From Acidobacteriota bacterium (GTDB taxonomy: Bacteria > Acidobacteriota > Thermoanaerobaculia > Multivoradales > JBCCEF01), in NCBI GenBank assembly GCA_039028635.1, contig JBCCHV010000055.1, positions 1 to 45,908 on the forward strand: DNA of 45,908 bases. The letters run 5' to 3'. Under the pieces are notes generated by a model that saw nothing but the letters and a program-made list of their open reading frames with translations, was not told the DNA's origin and did no database searches. Below, in pieces: positions 1 to 7,456 of this stretch; the first letter of the stretch is position 1, and each line of letters opens with the position of its first letter. The position numbers and the translations under genes are program-made.

Positions 1-30
1 CGCCGCGACGCCCTGATCGGGCTCGGGAGC

Positions 31-51
31 CGTCTGCTCGAATAGCAGACG
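31..51. repeat. Inverted repeat, copy 1
   Basis: CGTCTGCT at 31-38 pairs perfectly with AGCAGACG at 44-51 across a 5-nt loop. The same arms occur again at 246-271, so this is a repeated palindrome rather than a single chance hairpin. No T-run follows on either strand. Confidence 0.6.
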
Positions 52-154
52 CCTACCTTCGACCAGCAAGTACTTCTCGGCTCAAGGCGCCCCTGCGAGC
101 CTGCGCGGCCCGGCCACGCACATGTCGTGCGCCTAGCGGCCGGTCAGGCACCCA

Positions 155-201
155 GATCCAGGGCGGCCCCAATCCAGGGCGGCCCAATCCAGGGCGGCCC
201 C
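155..201. repeat. Tandem repeat, about 15-16 bp x 3
   Basis: The unit ATCCAGGGCGGCCC occurs three times head to tail at about 156-170, 172-185 and 187-201, with small length differences in the C-runs. No coding frame covers it. It may be a slippage product or part of an intergenic repeat together with the flanking palindromes. Confidence 0.65.
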
Positions 202-245
202 GATCTCGGCGCCGATGGCGCCGCCTCGCGCTAACGCGCTTGGCA

Positions 246-271
246 GGCGTCTGCTCGGATCAGCAGACGCC
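246..271. repeat. Inverted repeat, copy 2
   Basis: GGCGTCTGCT at 246-255 pairs perfectly with AGCAGACGCC at 262-271 around the loop CGGATC. It shares its arms with the palindrome at 31-51. It lies about 54 bp past the stop of the minus-strand gene at 325 and could act as a 3'-end stabiliser, but no U-tract follows. Confidence 0.6.
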
Positions 272-324
272 GCCTTGCTACAGAAAGAAGCTCGTAGAGA
301 GCGAGTTGAGGCGCAAGGTCCGGC

Positions 325-1296
325 TCATGCCGGGGCGTCGGTGAAGCTGACGAACTCGACCTCGACGGTGCCGCCGGTGACGCCGCCGCTACGCTGGTTG
401 TTGCAGGTTCCGGCGTCGCTGCGCTGGTCACAGTACTTGGTCCCATCGGGTGCGACGATCGGCTGGTAGGTGGTGCCGCCCGGGGTCGAGCACAGAGTCT
501 GGCCGCTGGGCAGCTGGGGGGCTTCCACCGGTGCGGCGCAGACGGCGCTGGGGTTGGGGTAACCGGCGTTGGCTTCCGGCCCGGAGCAGTTGGTCGCCGC
601 CCAGCCGAAGACCCCCGGCGAGTTGGCATTGCTGCCCAAAGGCCCGTTCTTGGCCTTGCTCGTCGCCGCCGGCCAGCCGCTGCCCGAGGTGTTGATCGCC
701 AGCACGGCATTCACGCCGTTGACCGCACTGATGTCCGTGTCGTCGGCGTTGGCGCAGCCACTACCGACGGATCCGTTGACCCCGAAGTTGATCGACCCCT
801 CGGCCAGGTTGGTGGCATCGGGATAGGTGGTGTTGGAGCAACCGTTGTTGGCCGCGAAGGCGTTGGCCCCGGCGGTGAAGAAGAAGTTGAAGGTCAGCGC
901 CGGGCTGCAGGTGCCGCCGCAATCGAGCTGAGGTAGATAGGTGATCGTCTCTCCCGCATCCATCTGGTATGAGCCCTTGTCGTCGACTCCCACCGGGGTG
1001 GTGAACTGGACAGTCTTGCCGGCGACGCTCGAATGGAAAACCAGCCGAGAGTCGTTGAGGGACTTGATCTGCTCCCCGAGGTTCGAGCAGTTGGGCGGCG
1101 GCGTGACGGGCGGCTGCCCCAGAACGAGATTGGCATAGACCGGCTGACTCGAAGTATTGGTCACCGTCATGGAAGTTGGGGTCAGGGTGGCCGCGCTGGC
1201 GCCGGCCCCTTCGCCGAAAGCCGGCGACGGTGCGAGGGCGAAGAGGACCACGAGCAGAAGACCAGAGGGAAGGGCACGGCGGGTCACGAGATGCAT
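325..1296 (-). CDS. Secreted thaumatin-like protein
   Basis: A 323-aa exported protein. ATG at 1296 follows a strong AAAGGAGG site about 10 nt upstream; the adjacent in-frame GTG at 1299 is equally possible. The N-terminus is a classical signal peptide (RR, hydrophobic LLLVVLFALA, then AFG). The mature part has ten cysteines. It also carries a stretch (TNLAEGSINF, then DISAVNGVNAVL) that resembles the thaumatin/PR-5 signature 'ATLAEFTL...DISLVDGFN'. That fold is a disulfide-rich beta sandwich, found in plants and in some bacteria. The family call rests on this motif pair only. The role is unknown, perhaps extracellular carbohydrate binding (inference). It looks monocistronic, with the unrelated minus-strand HTH gene about 200 bp upstream. 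Confidence 0.6.
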   Translation of the reverse strand: MHLVTRRALPSGLLLVVLFALAPSPAFGEGAGASAATLTPTSMTVTNTSSQPVYANLVLGQPPVTPPPNCSNLGEQIKSLNDSRLVFHSSVAGKTVQFTTPVGVDDKGSYQMDAGETITYLPQLDCGGTCSPALTFNFFFTAGANAFAANNGCSNTTYPDATNLAEGSINFGVNGSVGSGCANADDTDISAVNGVNAVLAINTSGSGWPAATSKAKNGPLGSNANSPGVFGWAATNCSGPEANAGYPNPSAVCAAPVEAPQLPSGQTLCSTPGGTTYQPIVAPDGTKYCDQRSDAGTCNNQRSGGVTGGTVEVEFVSFTDAPA

Positions 1297-1441
1297 CACG
1301 GAAGAACCTCCTTTAATTCGATAAAAATGACATTCCATATCCCCCAGTGAGTCGATCTCGGAAAACGTTTCAGGCCGGTCGCCGGACCCGAAGCCAGCGG
1401 ATTCAGCGACCGATTCCTTCACCGCAGAGACCTCCCCTGGC

Positions 1442-1462
1442 CCGACCCTCGCGGAGGGTCGG
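1442..1462. other. Strong hairpin between two minus-strand genes
   Basis: CCGACCCTC at 1442-1450 pairs perfectly with GAGGGTCGG at 1454-1462, leaving a 3-nt loop. It sits about 45 bp past the stop of the HTH gene (1506) and before the thaumatin-like gene on the minus strand. No T-run follows, so it is at best a weak terminator or an RNA-stabilising stem. Confidence 0.45.
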
Positions 1463-1505
1463 CAGGCAAGGGAGACAACGCTGCAGTCGGTGACCTGCGG
1501 GCGGG

Positions 1506-1871
1506 CTAGGTTTCTTCGGCGGCCGCTTCGGCATCGAGCAGCCGCACCATGCCGTCGATCTTCTTGCGCAGGTCGAGCATCAGGGTTTCGAGCTCTTCGC
1601 GCGGCAGGGGTTCGTCGCTCGGCGTTGGTGGCGCCGCCGGCTCGGGGGTGTAGAGGCGAGCGAAGAAACTCCCTGGATCGAGCTCGAGAGCTCGCAGCAC
1701 ACGCTCCAAGGAGGGGAGATCGAGACCTCGACGAGCCGCCAGAACGTCGGACAACAGGTCCGCCTCGAGACCGCTGGCCGCGGCCAGTGCCGCGGGCGAG
1801 ATCTGCTGCTCGGTCATCACCTCACGCAAGAGTGAGGCTGCCCTCTCTTCGGCGGTCGGGATCGTCATCAT
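1506..1871 (-). CDS. Small HTH (XRE-like) domain protein
   Basis: A 121-aa protein. Residues about 15-70 read as an XRE/Cro-type helix-turn-helix (TEQQISPAALAAASGLEADLLSDVLAAR, then SLERVLRALEL). A proline-rich linker follows, then an acidic C-terminal helix (about 90-121) that could form a coiled coil. Two adjacent ATG codons (1871 and 1868) are available and no clear Shine-Dalgarno is visible, so the start is uncertain. It is divergent from the CoA-binding gene at 2006. It is probably a DNA-binding regulator, but the target cannot be told from the sequence. Confidence 0.6.
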   Translation of the reverse strand: MMTIPTAEERAASLLREVMTEQQISPAALAAASGLEADLLSDVLAARRGLDLPSLERVLRALELDPGSFFARLYTPEPAAPPTPSDEPLPREELETLMLDLRKKIDGMVRLLDAEAAAEET

Positions 1872-2005
1872 TTCAGTATACGAGAGCCCGGGCCCGACTT
1901 CCCCGCTGTCGTTTCCCTTTACAAGCGTCCCGCCTTCCGAGACGATGGTCGGAGGCGGGCCCGAGGAGCCCGCCAATCCAACTCGACCGACCCGATGAGG
2001 ACCCC

Positions 2006-2377
2006 ATGCCCAGCATCTTGATCGTCGGAGCATCCGCCAAGCGGCACAATTTCGGCAACAAGTGCGTGCGCGCCTACCAGGAGGCCGGATACGAGGTCTT
2101 TCCGGTCAATCCACGCGCTGGCGAGATCGAAGGCGCTCCCGTGTTCGCCGAGATCGCCGCGGCCCCGCCCGCCGACCGCGCTGCTCTTTACTTGCCCCCG
2201 GAGCGGCTGGCACCGCTTCTTCCAGAGCTCGCCAAGCGAGAGTTTCCGGAGGGGGTCTATTTCAATCCCGGCACCTGGACCCCGCAGCTACTCGACGAGG
2301 CCCGCGCCCTCGGCATTGCGGTGCGCCAAGCCTGCGCCATCGTCGCCCTCGGACGCAGCCCTTCGGAGTTCCCCTGA
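2006..2377 (+). CDS. CoA-binding domain protein (YccU type)
   Basis: A 123-aa single-domain Rossmann-like protein. The start is ATG 2006 with GAGG five bases upstream. Residues 3-45 (ILIVGASAKRHNFGNK, GYEVFPVNPRAGEIEG) match the CoA_binding_2/YccU signature, which contains a VGxS nucleotide loop and a GYxVxPVNP strand. The length is typical of these stand-alone proteins. They bind CoA or a related nucleotide, but their cellular role is poorly defined. The gene is convergent with the TerB-like gene, leaving only 9 bp between the stop codons. Confidence 0.85.
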   Translation: MPSILIVGASAKRHNFGNKCVRAYQEAGYEVFPVNPRAGEIEGAPVFAEIAAAPPADRAALYLPPERLAPLLPELAKREFPEGVYFNPGTWTPQLLDEARALGIAVRQACAIVALGRSPSEFP

Positions 2378-2386
2378 GGGCTACCC

Positions 2387-2920
2387 TCAGTTGCCTCCGG
2401 GCAAGTTCTTGAGGATGGCGCGCTTGTGATTCCAGGTCGAGCGAATCTCGACCATCTTCTGGTGCGAGAACCCGAGCTCGCTGGCGATGCGCTTGACCTG
2501 CAGCTCTTCTTCGGAAGAAATCGCGCCGTCGGCGGCCGAAACCGCGAACAGACAATCGAGCAGCCGCCGGCGCTCCTCCGCCGAGGAGATCTCCTTGAAC
2601 TCGCGAGTGACCAGGAAGTTCTCGGTGCCTCCGAAGAGGCGCGCCTGGCTCTTGGCGATCTGCACCGCCAGCACCGCCTGATCTTCCGGCAACTCACCGA
2701 CCTGCGCCACGATGTGCTCCATGGCCCGGGTCTCGGCCTCGTCGATCTCGAGATCGGCATTGGCGACCCGACTCAAGGTGTAGGCGAAAGCGGCCACGAA
2801 ACGGGCACGCTCCGGTGACATCGACTCGAGCTGGGCGACGATCTTCCGCACCGTCTCGGTGTCACCTTCGGAGCTCTCATCGGGAGCCTTTTCGAGCCCC
2901 AGGAATTTCAGAATCGACAT
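2387..2920 (-). CDS. TerB-like protein
   Basis: A 177-aa all-helical soluble protein. It contains two helical repeats, each with an acidic motif (ADLEIDEAE near residue 55 and ADGAISSEE near residue 130), as seen in TerB/DUF533-type tellurite-resistance domains where these residues bind metal. No ter operon partners (TerC, TerD, TerZ) are nearby, so a tellurite role should not be assumed. Stand-alone TerB proteins are generally thought to act as metal-sensing or membrane-associated scaffolds. It starts with ATG at 2920. Confidence 0.75.
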   Translation of the reverse strand: MSILKFLGLEKAPDESSEGDTETVRKIVAQLESMSPERARFVAAFAYTLSRVANADLEIDEAETRAMEHIVAQVGELPEDQAVLAVQIAKSQARLFGGTENFLVTREFKEISSAEERRRLLDCLFAVSAADGAISSEEELQVKRIASELGFSHQKMVEIRSTWNHKRAILKNLPGGN

Positions 2921-2984
2921 AGCGCTAGTCTACCCTCCTCGGCCGACCTAGAGGGCTTTCACGACGGGCTGCTAAGGTTGCGTC

Positions 2985-4154
2985 ATGCTCTCCGATGTCG
3001 ACCTGCTGGCCCGCCTGGTGGCCTTCGACACCACCAGCCATCGCAGCAATCTGGCGCTGGTCGAGTTCCTCGCCGACTACCTCGATCGCCCCGGTGTGCG
3101 CATTACCCGGCACCCTTCCCCAGACGGAGCCAAGGCCAATCTGATCGTCGCTCTCGGCCCCGCCTCCGGCCCCGATGGCGACGGCCTGGTGCTCTCCGGG
3201 CACATGGACGTGGTGCCGGCCCTCGAGGACGGCTGGCGTCAGGATCCTTTCGAGCTGGCGCTCGGCGACGAGCGGCTCGTCGGTCGCGGAGCGGCCGACA
3301 TGAAGGGCTTTCTCGCCCTCGCCAGCAACCTCGCCGCAAGCCTCGATCCGAACCGCCTGTCGGCACCGCTGGTCCTGATCTTCACCTACGACGAAGAGGT
3401 CGGCACCCTGGGCGCCAAGCACCTCGTCGAGTCCTGGGCCGCGACGCCGCAGGAGCCTTTACCGCGGGCCGCCATCATCGGCGAGCCGACCTCCCTCGAC
3501 GTGGTGGGACTGCACAAGGGGCACCTCAAAGCCCGCATCACCCTCGCCGGACGCAGCGCCCACAGCGGCTATCCTCATCTCGGGATCAACGCCATCGAAG
3601 CCGGCGGCCGGGTCATCGACTCGCTGGCGACTCTGCGGCAGCAGCTCGAGGCGGAAACCCCGCCGGGATCAAACCACTTCCCGGAGGTCCCCTTCGTCGC
3701 CCTCAATGTCGGCACCGTCAACGGCGGCTCGGCGATCAACGTCGTGCCGGACCAGTGCATCGTCGAGCTCGGGGTCCGCATCCTGCCCGGCATGACCTCC
3801 CATGAGATCCAACAGAGGATCCAGCAGGCCATCTCGGGAGCGGCCGGCGTCGACCATGAGCTCGAAGTCTTGAGCGACAGTCCGCCCCTCGCCCTCGCTG
3901 CCGAAGCGCCGGTCGCCGCCTTTCTCCAGCAGGCGACGGGTCGCCAGAAGCTGCGCAGCGTCTCCTTCGCCACCGATGCCGGCTGGCTCCAGAAGCTCGG
4001 CATGGACTGCGTGATCTTCGGCCCCGGCTCGATCGAGGTCGCCCACCGGCCGAACGAGTTCATGCCCCGCGACGAGCTGGCCCAAGCGCGGGTGCTGCTC
4101 AGCCGGACGGTCGAACACTTCTGCGGCACCAGTCCTGCCAGCGCCGGTCGATGA
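2985..4154 (+). CDS. argE: Acetylornithine deacetylase
   Basis: A 389-aa M20-family amidohydrolase, close to E. coli ArgE in length. It hydrolyses N-acetylornithine to ornithine and acetate in linear arginine biosynthesis. Visible motifs are SGHMDVVPA (His73, Asp75, first metal site and catalytic Asp), GRGAADMKG (Asp105, bridging metal ligand), TYDEEVGTLG (Glu137 catalytic, Glu138 ligand), IIGEPT, and AHRPNEF near the C-terminus (last His ligand). The lid domain lies between about 180 and 290. ArgE is favoured over succinyl-diaminopimelate desuccinylase by the ADMKGFLA and EPTSLDVVGLHKGHL segments. The 3' end overlaps the convergent minus-strand gene by 56 bp. No other arg genes are in view. 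Confidence 0.88.
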   Translation: MLSDVDLLARLVAFDTTSHRSNLALVEFLADYLDRPGVRITRHPSPDGAKANLIVALGPASGPDGDGLVLSGHMDVVPALEDGWRQDPFELALGDERLVGRGAADMKGFLALASNLAASLDPNRLSAPLVLIFTYDEEVGTLGAKHLVESWAATPQEPLPRAAIIGEPTSLDVVGLHKGHLKARITLAGRSAHSGYPHLGINAIEAGGRVIDSLATLRQQLEAETPPGSNHFPEVPFVALNVGTVNGGSAINVVPDQCIVELGVRILPGMTSHEIQQRIQQAISGAAGVDHELEVLSDSPPLALAAEAPVAAFLQQATGRQKLRSVSFATDAGWLQKLGMDCVIFGPGSIEVAHRPNEFMPRDELAQARVLLSRTVEHFCGTSPASAGR

Positions 4155-4734
4155 CAGCCTCGACCTCGGCGAGCGCTGCCTCATCCGGTTCGGAAGTCAG
4201 AAAGTCACTCCCGAGGGCCTTGACGAGATCGTCCAGGTAGGCCCCGTCCTCAGCGGCGAGATAGGCCTTCGCGAAGGACCGGAACGAGGCTCGCAGATCG
4301 CCCGCCAACAGCTTCTCACCGAAGGCCTCGTAGAGCTCGATCACCGAAGACTCGCCAGAGCCCGGCGGCTGTCGATCCGAAAGCGCATCTCGCCGGATCA
4401 GCCAGCGCAAGAAGAGGCCTCCCGGTATGCCGGCATGGGAATCGGGCAGCCCCTGGCTGCGAACCACGTCCAAGGCCCATTCAGCACGATCGAGAGCGAT
4501 TTCACCGCGCTCCGGAACGGCGGTGCGAAAAACACCCAAGACCCATCCGACGAAGACCCAGAGAAGCGCCAGGCAAAAGTAGTCGAATACCGGCGAGAGC
4601 CCGAGGATGGGTTCATTGGCCGAAGCTTTGAGGCGCACAAAGGCGATGGTCGAGAGAATGCCGGCCAGGAAAGCACCCTCGCGGATGCCACGCCGCTGGC
4701 GCCAGTCGCTCCCAGGTTCGCGAGACGTCTTCAT
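4099..4734 (-). CDS. Membrane-anchored DUF7832-like protein
   Basis: A 211-aa protein with a short basic N-terminus and two hydrophobic segments (about 20-35 and 48-66). The soluble C-terminus contains WALDVV...SHAGIPGGLFLRWLIRRDALSD, followed by an aromatic 'FAKAYLAAEDGAYLDDL' block. That arrangement resembles cytosolic DUF7832-type proteins (an HA-x-G-x-FL-W segment followed by a Tyr-rich helix), here fused to a membrane anchor. The family assignment is tentative. The start ATG 4734 lies 23 bp after the stop of the 140-aa gene upstream, suggesting co-transcription. The 3' end overlaps argE by 56 bp on the opposite strand. Confidence 0.6.
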   Translation of the reverse strand: MKTSREPGSDWRQRRGIREGAFLAGILSTIAFVRLKASANEPILGLSPVFDYFCLALLWVFVGWVLGVFRTAVPERGEIALDRAEWALDVVRSQGLPDSHAGIPGGLFLRWLIRRDALSDRQPPGSGESSVIELYEAFGEKLLAGDLRASFRSFAKAYLAAEDGAYLDDLVKALGSDFLTSEPDEAALAEVEAVIDRRWQDWCRRSVRPSG

Positions 4735-4757
4735 TCTCTCGAGGCAGGCAACTCGGG

Positions 4758-5180
4758 CTAGTAGTCCACCGCCAAGCGCCAGCGCACGCCTGCCTTCTCC
4801 GCCCGTTGCAACACCGCTTCGATCTCCTCGAGATCCCTCAGAACGTCTTCCGGAGCTTCGATTCCGGCCGTCGCCGGAGTGCCTTTCTCGCGCCGCAGCC
4901 AGCTCACCAAGGCCGAGAAGGTGGCGCGGTCCTGGGCCGGATCGAACCAGTGCGTCGCCACCTGGCCAGCCTGCTCCGCCAGATCCTCGAGACCTTCGCC
5001 GACCAGAAAATCCGCAAGCTGATCCGCCGGCACGACGACAAAGTTGATCATCGGCACGACACCGAGGTCCTCGCACTGAGCGCTGAGAATCCCCTCCACC
5101 AGAGCCAGGGACTTGCCATTGACGAAGGGGTCGAAACCCTCGATGTCCTGCTCCAGCTCAACGAAATAGGCCGCGCTCAC
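4758..5180 (-). CDS. Uncharacterised 140-aa cytosolic protein
   Basis: I do not recognise a family. It is an acidic soluble protein with no signal peptide or membrane segment. The N-terminal half looks alpha/beta (YFVELEQDIEGFDPFVNGKSLA, then VPMINFVVVPAD). The C-terminal half is helical (EAPEDVLRDLEEIEAVLQRAEKAG). It lies 36 bp downstream of the thioredoxin lipoprotein gene and 23 bp upstream of the DUF7832-like gene, all on the minus strand, so the three probably form one transcript. The pairing with a DUF7832-like protein hints at a small two-protein module. Confidence 0.6.
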   Translation of the reverse strand: MSAAYFVELEQDIEGFDPFVNGKSLALVEGILSAQCEDLGVVPMINFVVVPADQLADFLVGEGLEDLAEQAGQVATHWFDPAQDRATFSALVSWLRREKGTPATAGIEAPEDVLRDLEEIEAVLQRAEKAGVRWRLAVDY

Positions 5181-5216
5181 GTCCTGCCCTCCCAGGGATG
5201 AATGTCGATGAGGGCT

Positions 5217-6491
5217 TTATCCAGCCTCCGCCAGCAAACCTTCGATCAGCTCCGTGTGCTCGGCCACCAGCCCGTAATAGTGCTCGCCGGTACCGGGCCC
5301 CGTGAAGCCGGTGAAGATCTTGCGAACCTTGCCGTCGCGACCGATGAACACCGTCGTCGGGAAAGCCACCACCGCCGTCAGATCGGGAAGCGTCGCCGCC
5401 GCCTGTGACTTGTCGCTGGTGCCGGCGAGGAGCAGTAGATACTCGAGGCCGTAGCGCTCGGCGAATCGCCTCACCTGCTCGCCGTCGCGCTCGGGATCGC
5501 CGGAGAACTCGTAGGCCAGTCCCACGATCTCGAGCCCCTGCTTGCCATACTCCCGGTGCCACTGCGCCAGCAGGGGAGCCTTGTCGTTGCAGTTGGGGCA
5601 CCAGGATCCGAAGATGTCGACCAGCACCACCTTATCGGCAAAGCGCTCGTCGCCCAGGGATACCGTTTCGCCGGCGAGATCCGGGAACGAAAAGTCGAAG
5701 CGTCCCTCGTCGTTGGTCAGGCCGACCTGGGTCCAGGCGTCGGGCAGGTCGGTTTCGTCGGAGCGAGCAGCGGTCCAGGTGGCGTGGTAGGTGTCGCGCG
5801 ACCAGAAGTCGCCGACCAGGGAGCCGTCCTCCTGCAAGCGCGCCTGAAACAGAAAGGCGTGGGCACCATCGAAGGTCGAAAGCCGCAACACACCCGCCTC
5901 CCAAGCCCCTTCGAGGAAGCGGTAGTCGCCGGTCGGCGTGAGGAACGTCCCGTGAATGCGGTCACCAGCCTGGCGAAACTCCGCCTTCGCCGGCTCGGCA
6001 CCATCCTCGTCGACGAACTCGACGGACCACTGACCGGCCGGCGAATCCGCCGCTTCGGCGGCGCCTTCGATTCCAGCCTCGGCGAGGGAGAGGAAACGCC
6101 TCCGATCGTCGCGCCGGGCCGCGAACGGCAGCGTCGAATTGCCATCGGGCACGGTCTTGCGCCACTGGCCGCTCATCGCCGTGCCGTCCTCCGCCAAGCG
6201 CGCCGTGATCTCGGAGTCGTACCAGTCGAAGGCCAGCACCACGCGATCATCCTCGACCTCCACCCCGCTGAGGTCCAGTGCCTCGGAGCCGTTGATGGCC
6301 TGGGCCTCGAAGGCCTCTCCGACCTGACTGATCCGCAACGTGAAGGGCAATTCGCCGCCGGGTGAGGTCAAAACCGCCCGCCAGTCGCCGATCAACGGCG
6401 AAACCTCGGGTTCGGTCGGAGGCGCGGCACAGGCCAGCAGGCCTCCGAGAATCACCAGCGAGAGCACGAGCAGCGAAGTCTTGGAACTCAT
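5217..6491 (-). CDS. TlpA-type thioredoxin-fold lipoprotein
   Basis: A 424-aa exported protein. A lipobox (GLLAC, Cys21) follows the hydrophobic N-terminus, so it is probably lipidated. Residues about 30-255 form two beta-rich repeats of a DUF4369-like type (each with 'GDW/GQW', 'LPF' and 'FDWY' or 'FDGAHAF' segments). Residues 265-424 form a TlpA/ResA-like thioredoxin domain with active site Trp297-Cys-Pro-Asn-Cys301 and a likely cis-Pro at 378. Such proteins reduce periplasmic disulfides, often for cytochrome c or copper-centre assembly. Start ATG 6491 has GGAGG seven bases upstream. It is the first gene of a probable three-gene minus-strand operon. Confidence 0.85.
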   Translation of the reverse strand: MSSKTSLLVLSLVILGGLLACAAPPTEPEVSPLIGDWRAVLTSPGGELPFTLRISQVGEAFEAQAINGSEALDLSGVEVEDDRVVLAFDWYDSEITARLAEDGTAMSGQWRKTVPDGNSTLPFAARRDDRRRFLSLAEAGIEGAAEAADSPAGQWSVEFVDEDGAEPAKAEFRQAGDRIHGTFLTPTGDYRFLEGAWEAGVLRLSTFDGAHAFLFQARLQEDGSLVGDFWSRDTYHATWTAARSDETDLPDAWTQVGLTNDEGRFDFSFPDLAGETVSLGDERFADKVVLVDIFGSWCPNCNDKAPLLAQWHREYGKQGLEIVGLAYEFSGDPERDGEQVRRFAERYGLEYLLLLAGTSDKSQAAATLPDLTAVVAFPTTVFIGRDGKVRKIFTGFTGPGTGEHYYGLVAEHTELIEGLLAEAG

Positions 6492-6629
6492 GGAGCTTCC
6501 TCCGAAATCGGCGAGGTGGAATTGGCAGCAGCACTTCCCGCTCCATTCTACGGCCAGCCTCAGCGAGGCGATCGCTGATCAACATTGGGCCGCTACAATT
6601 GGAACCTCACGACCCAGGAGCCAATCACC

Positions 6630-7298
6630 ATGTGCGGCCGCTACACCCTCACCGCCCCCGGCGAAGGCATCGCCGACCTCTTCGAGCTGCCCGCCATCCC
6701 AGAGATGGCGGCGCGCTACAACATCGCCCCGACTCAAAACACGGCGGTCGTGCGGGCCCTCGCCTCCGCCGGACCGCGCCAGCTCGACATGCTGCGCTGG
6801 GGGCTGATCCCCTATTGGGCGAACGACCTCAAAATCGGCAGCCGCATGATCAACGCCCGCGCCGAAACCGCCGCCACCAAGCCCTCCTTCCGCAACAGCC
6901 TCAAGAAAAAGCGCTGTCTGGTCGTCGCCGACGGCTACTACGAGTGGAAAAAAGAGGGGGCGATCAAACAGCCCTACCGAATCATCCGCCAAGGCGGTCA
7001 GCCCTTCGCCTTCGCCGGCCTCTGGGACCTGTGGAAAGGTCCCGATGGCCCGGTCGAGTCCTTCACCATCCTCACCTGCGACGCCGCCCCCGAAATCCGC
7101 CCCCTCCACCACCGCATGCCGGTCATCGTCGAACAAGACGAATACAACCTCTGGCTCGACCCGGAAATGAAAGACCCCGCGGAGCTGGAGACCATCCTGC
7201 AACCGCGGGGTGGGGATCTCCTGGAGGACTACCCGGTGGATCGCCGAGTGGGGAATCCAAGGAACGAGGGACCGGAGTGCGTGAAGCGGATTACCTAG
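6630..7298 (+). CDS. SRAP-family DNA-protein crosslink protein (YedK/HMCES)
   Basis: A 222-aa SRAP protein. It shields abasic sites in single-stranded DNA by a thiazolidine crosslink through Cys2. The start was set at ATG 6630 so that the invariant MCGRYTL begins the protein; an upstream in-frame ATG at 6585 would bury the catalytic cysteine. GGAG lies about 9 bases upstream. Other family motifs are NARAET (residues about 74-79), GYYEWKK (about 103-109, with the conserved Glu) and the HHRMPVI block (about 155-161). It is divergent from the TlpA gene and sits at the left edge of the AT-richer island. Confidence 0.92.
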   Translation: MCGRYTLTAPGEGIADLFELPAIPEMAARYNIAPTQNTAVVRALASAGPRQLDMLRWGLIPYWANDLKIGSRMINARAETAATKPSFRNSLKKKRCLVVADGYYEWKKEGAIKQPYRIIRQGGQPFAFAGLWDLWKGPDGPVESFTILTCDAAPEIRPLHHRMPVIVEQDEYNLWLDPEMKDPAELETILQPRGGDLLEDYPVDRRVGNPRNEGPECVKRIT

Positions 7299-7456
7299 TG
7301 GATTAAGAATTCAGGCTCTTCTAATTCTACGAAGTCCAGCAAGGACATGATCTTGAGAGGTATTTCGCTAACCCTGTTCGGATCTCAGGAAAAGACGTCT
7401 CCATCTCCGTCTAACCCGTCAGACCAACGCAGTACCTGAATACGAACGGAGGGAAG
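7299..7456. other. Intergenic boundary of the AT-richer island
   Basis: This short spacer is clearly richer in A/T than the DNA to its left. It contains no visible repeat, tRNA or recombination site. The only recognisable element is the GGAGGG ribosome site at 7448-7453 for the next gene. Confidence 0.4.

Larger units (their letters stand above)
1..324. other. Gene-free left edge with small repeats
   Basis: No convincing coding frame is seen. The segment holds two similar hairpins (31-51 and 246-271) and a short tandem repeat (155-201), annotated separately. It lies downstream of the minus-strand thaumatin-like gene, so it is the 3' flank of that gene. A gene entering from the left cannot be excluded. 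Confidence 0.5.

Noticed and set aside
2387-2920. Calling the TerB-like gene a tellurite-resistance determinant
   Set aside because: No TerC, TerD or TerZ partners are nearby, and stand-alone TerB domains are widespread without that role.
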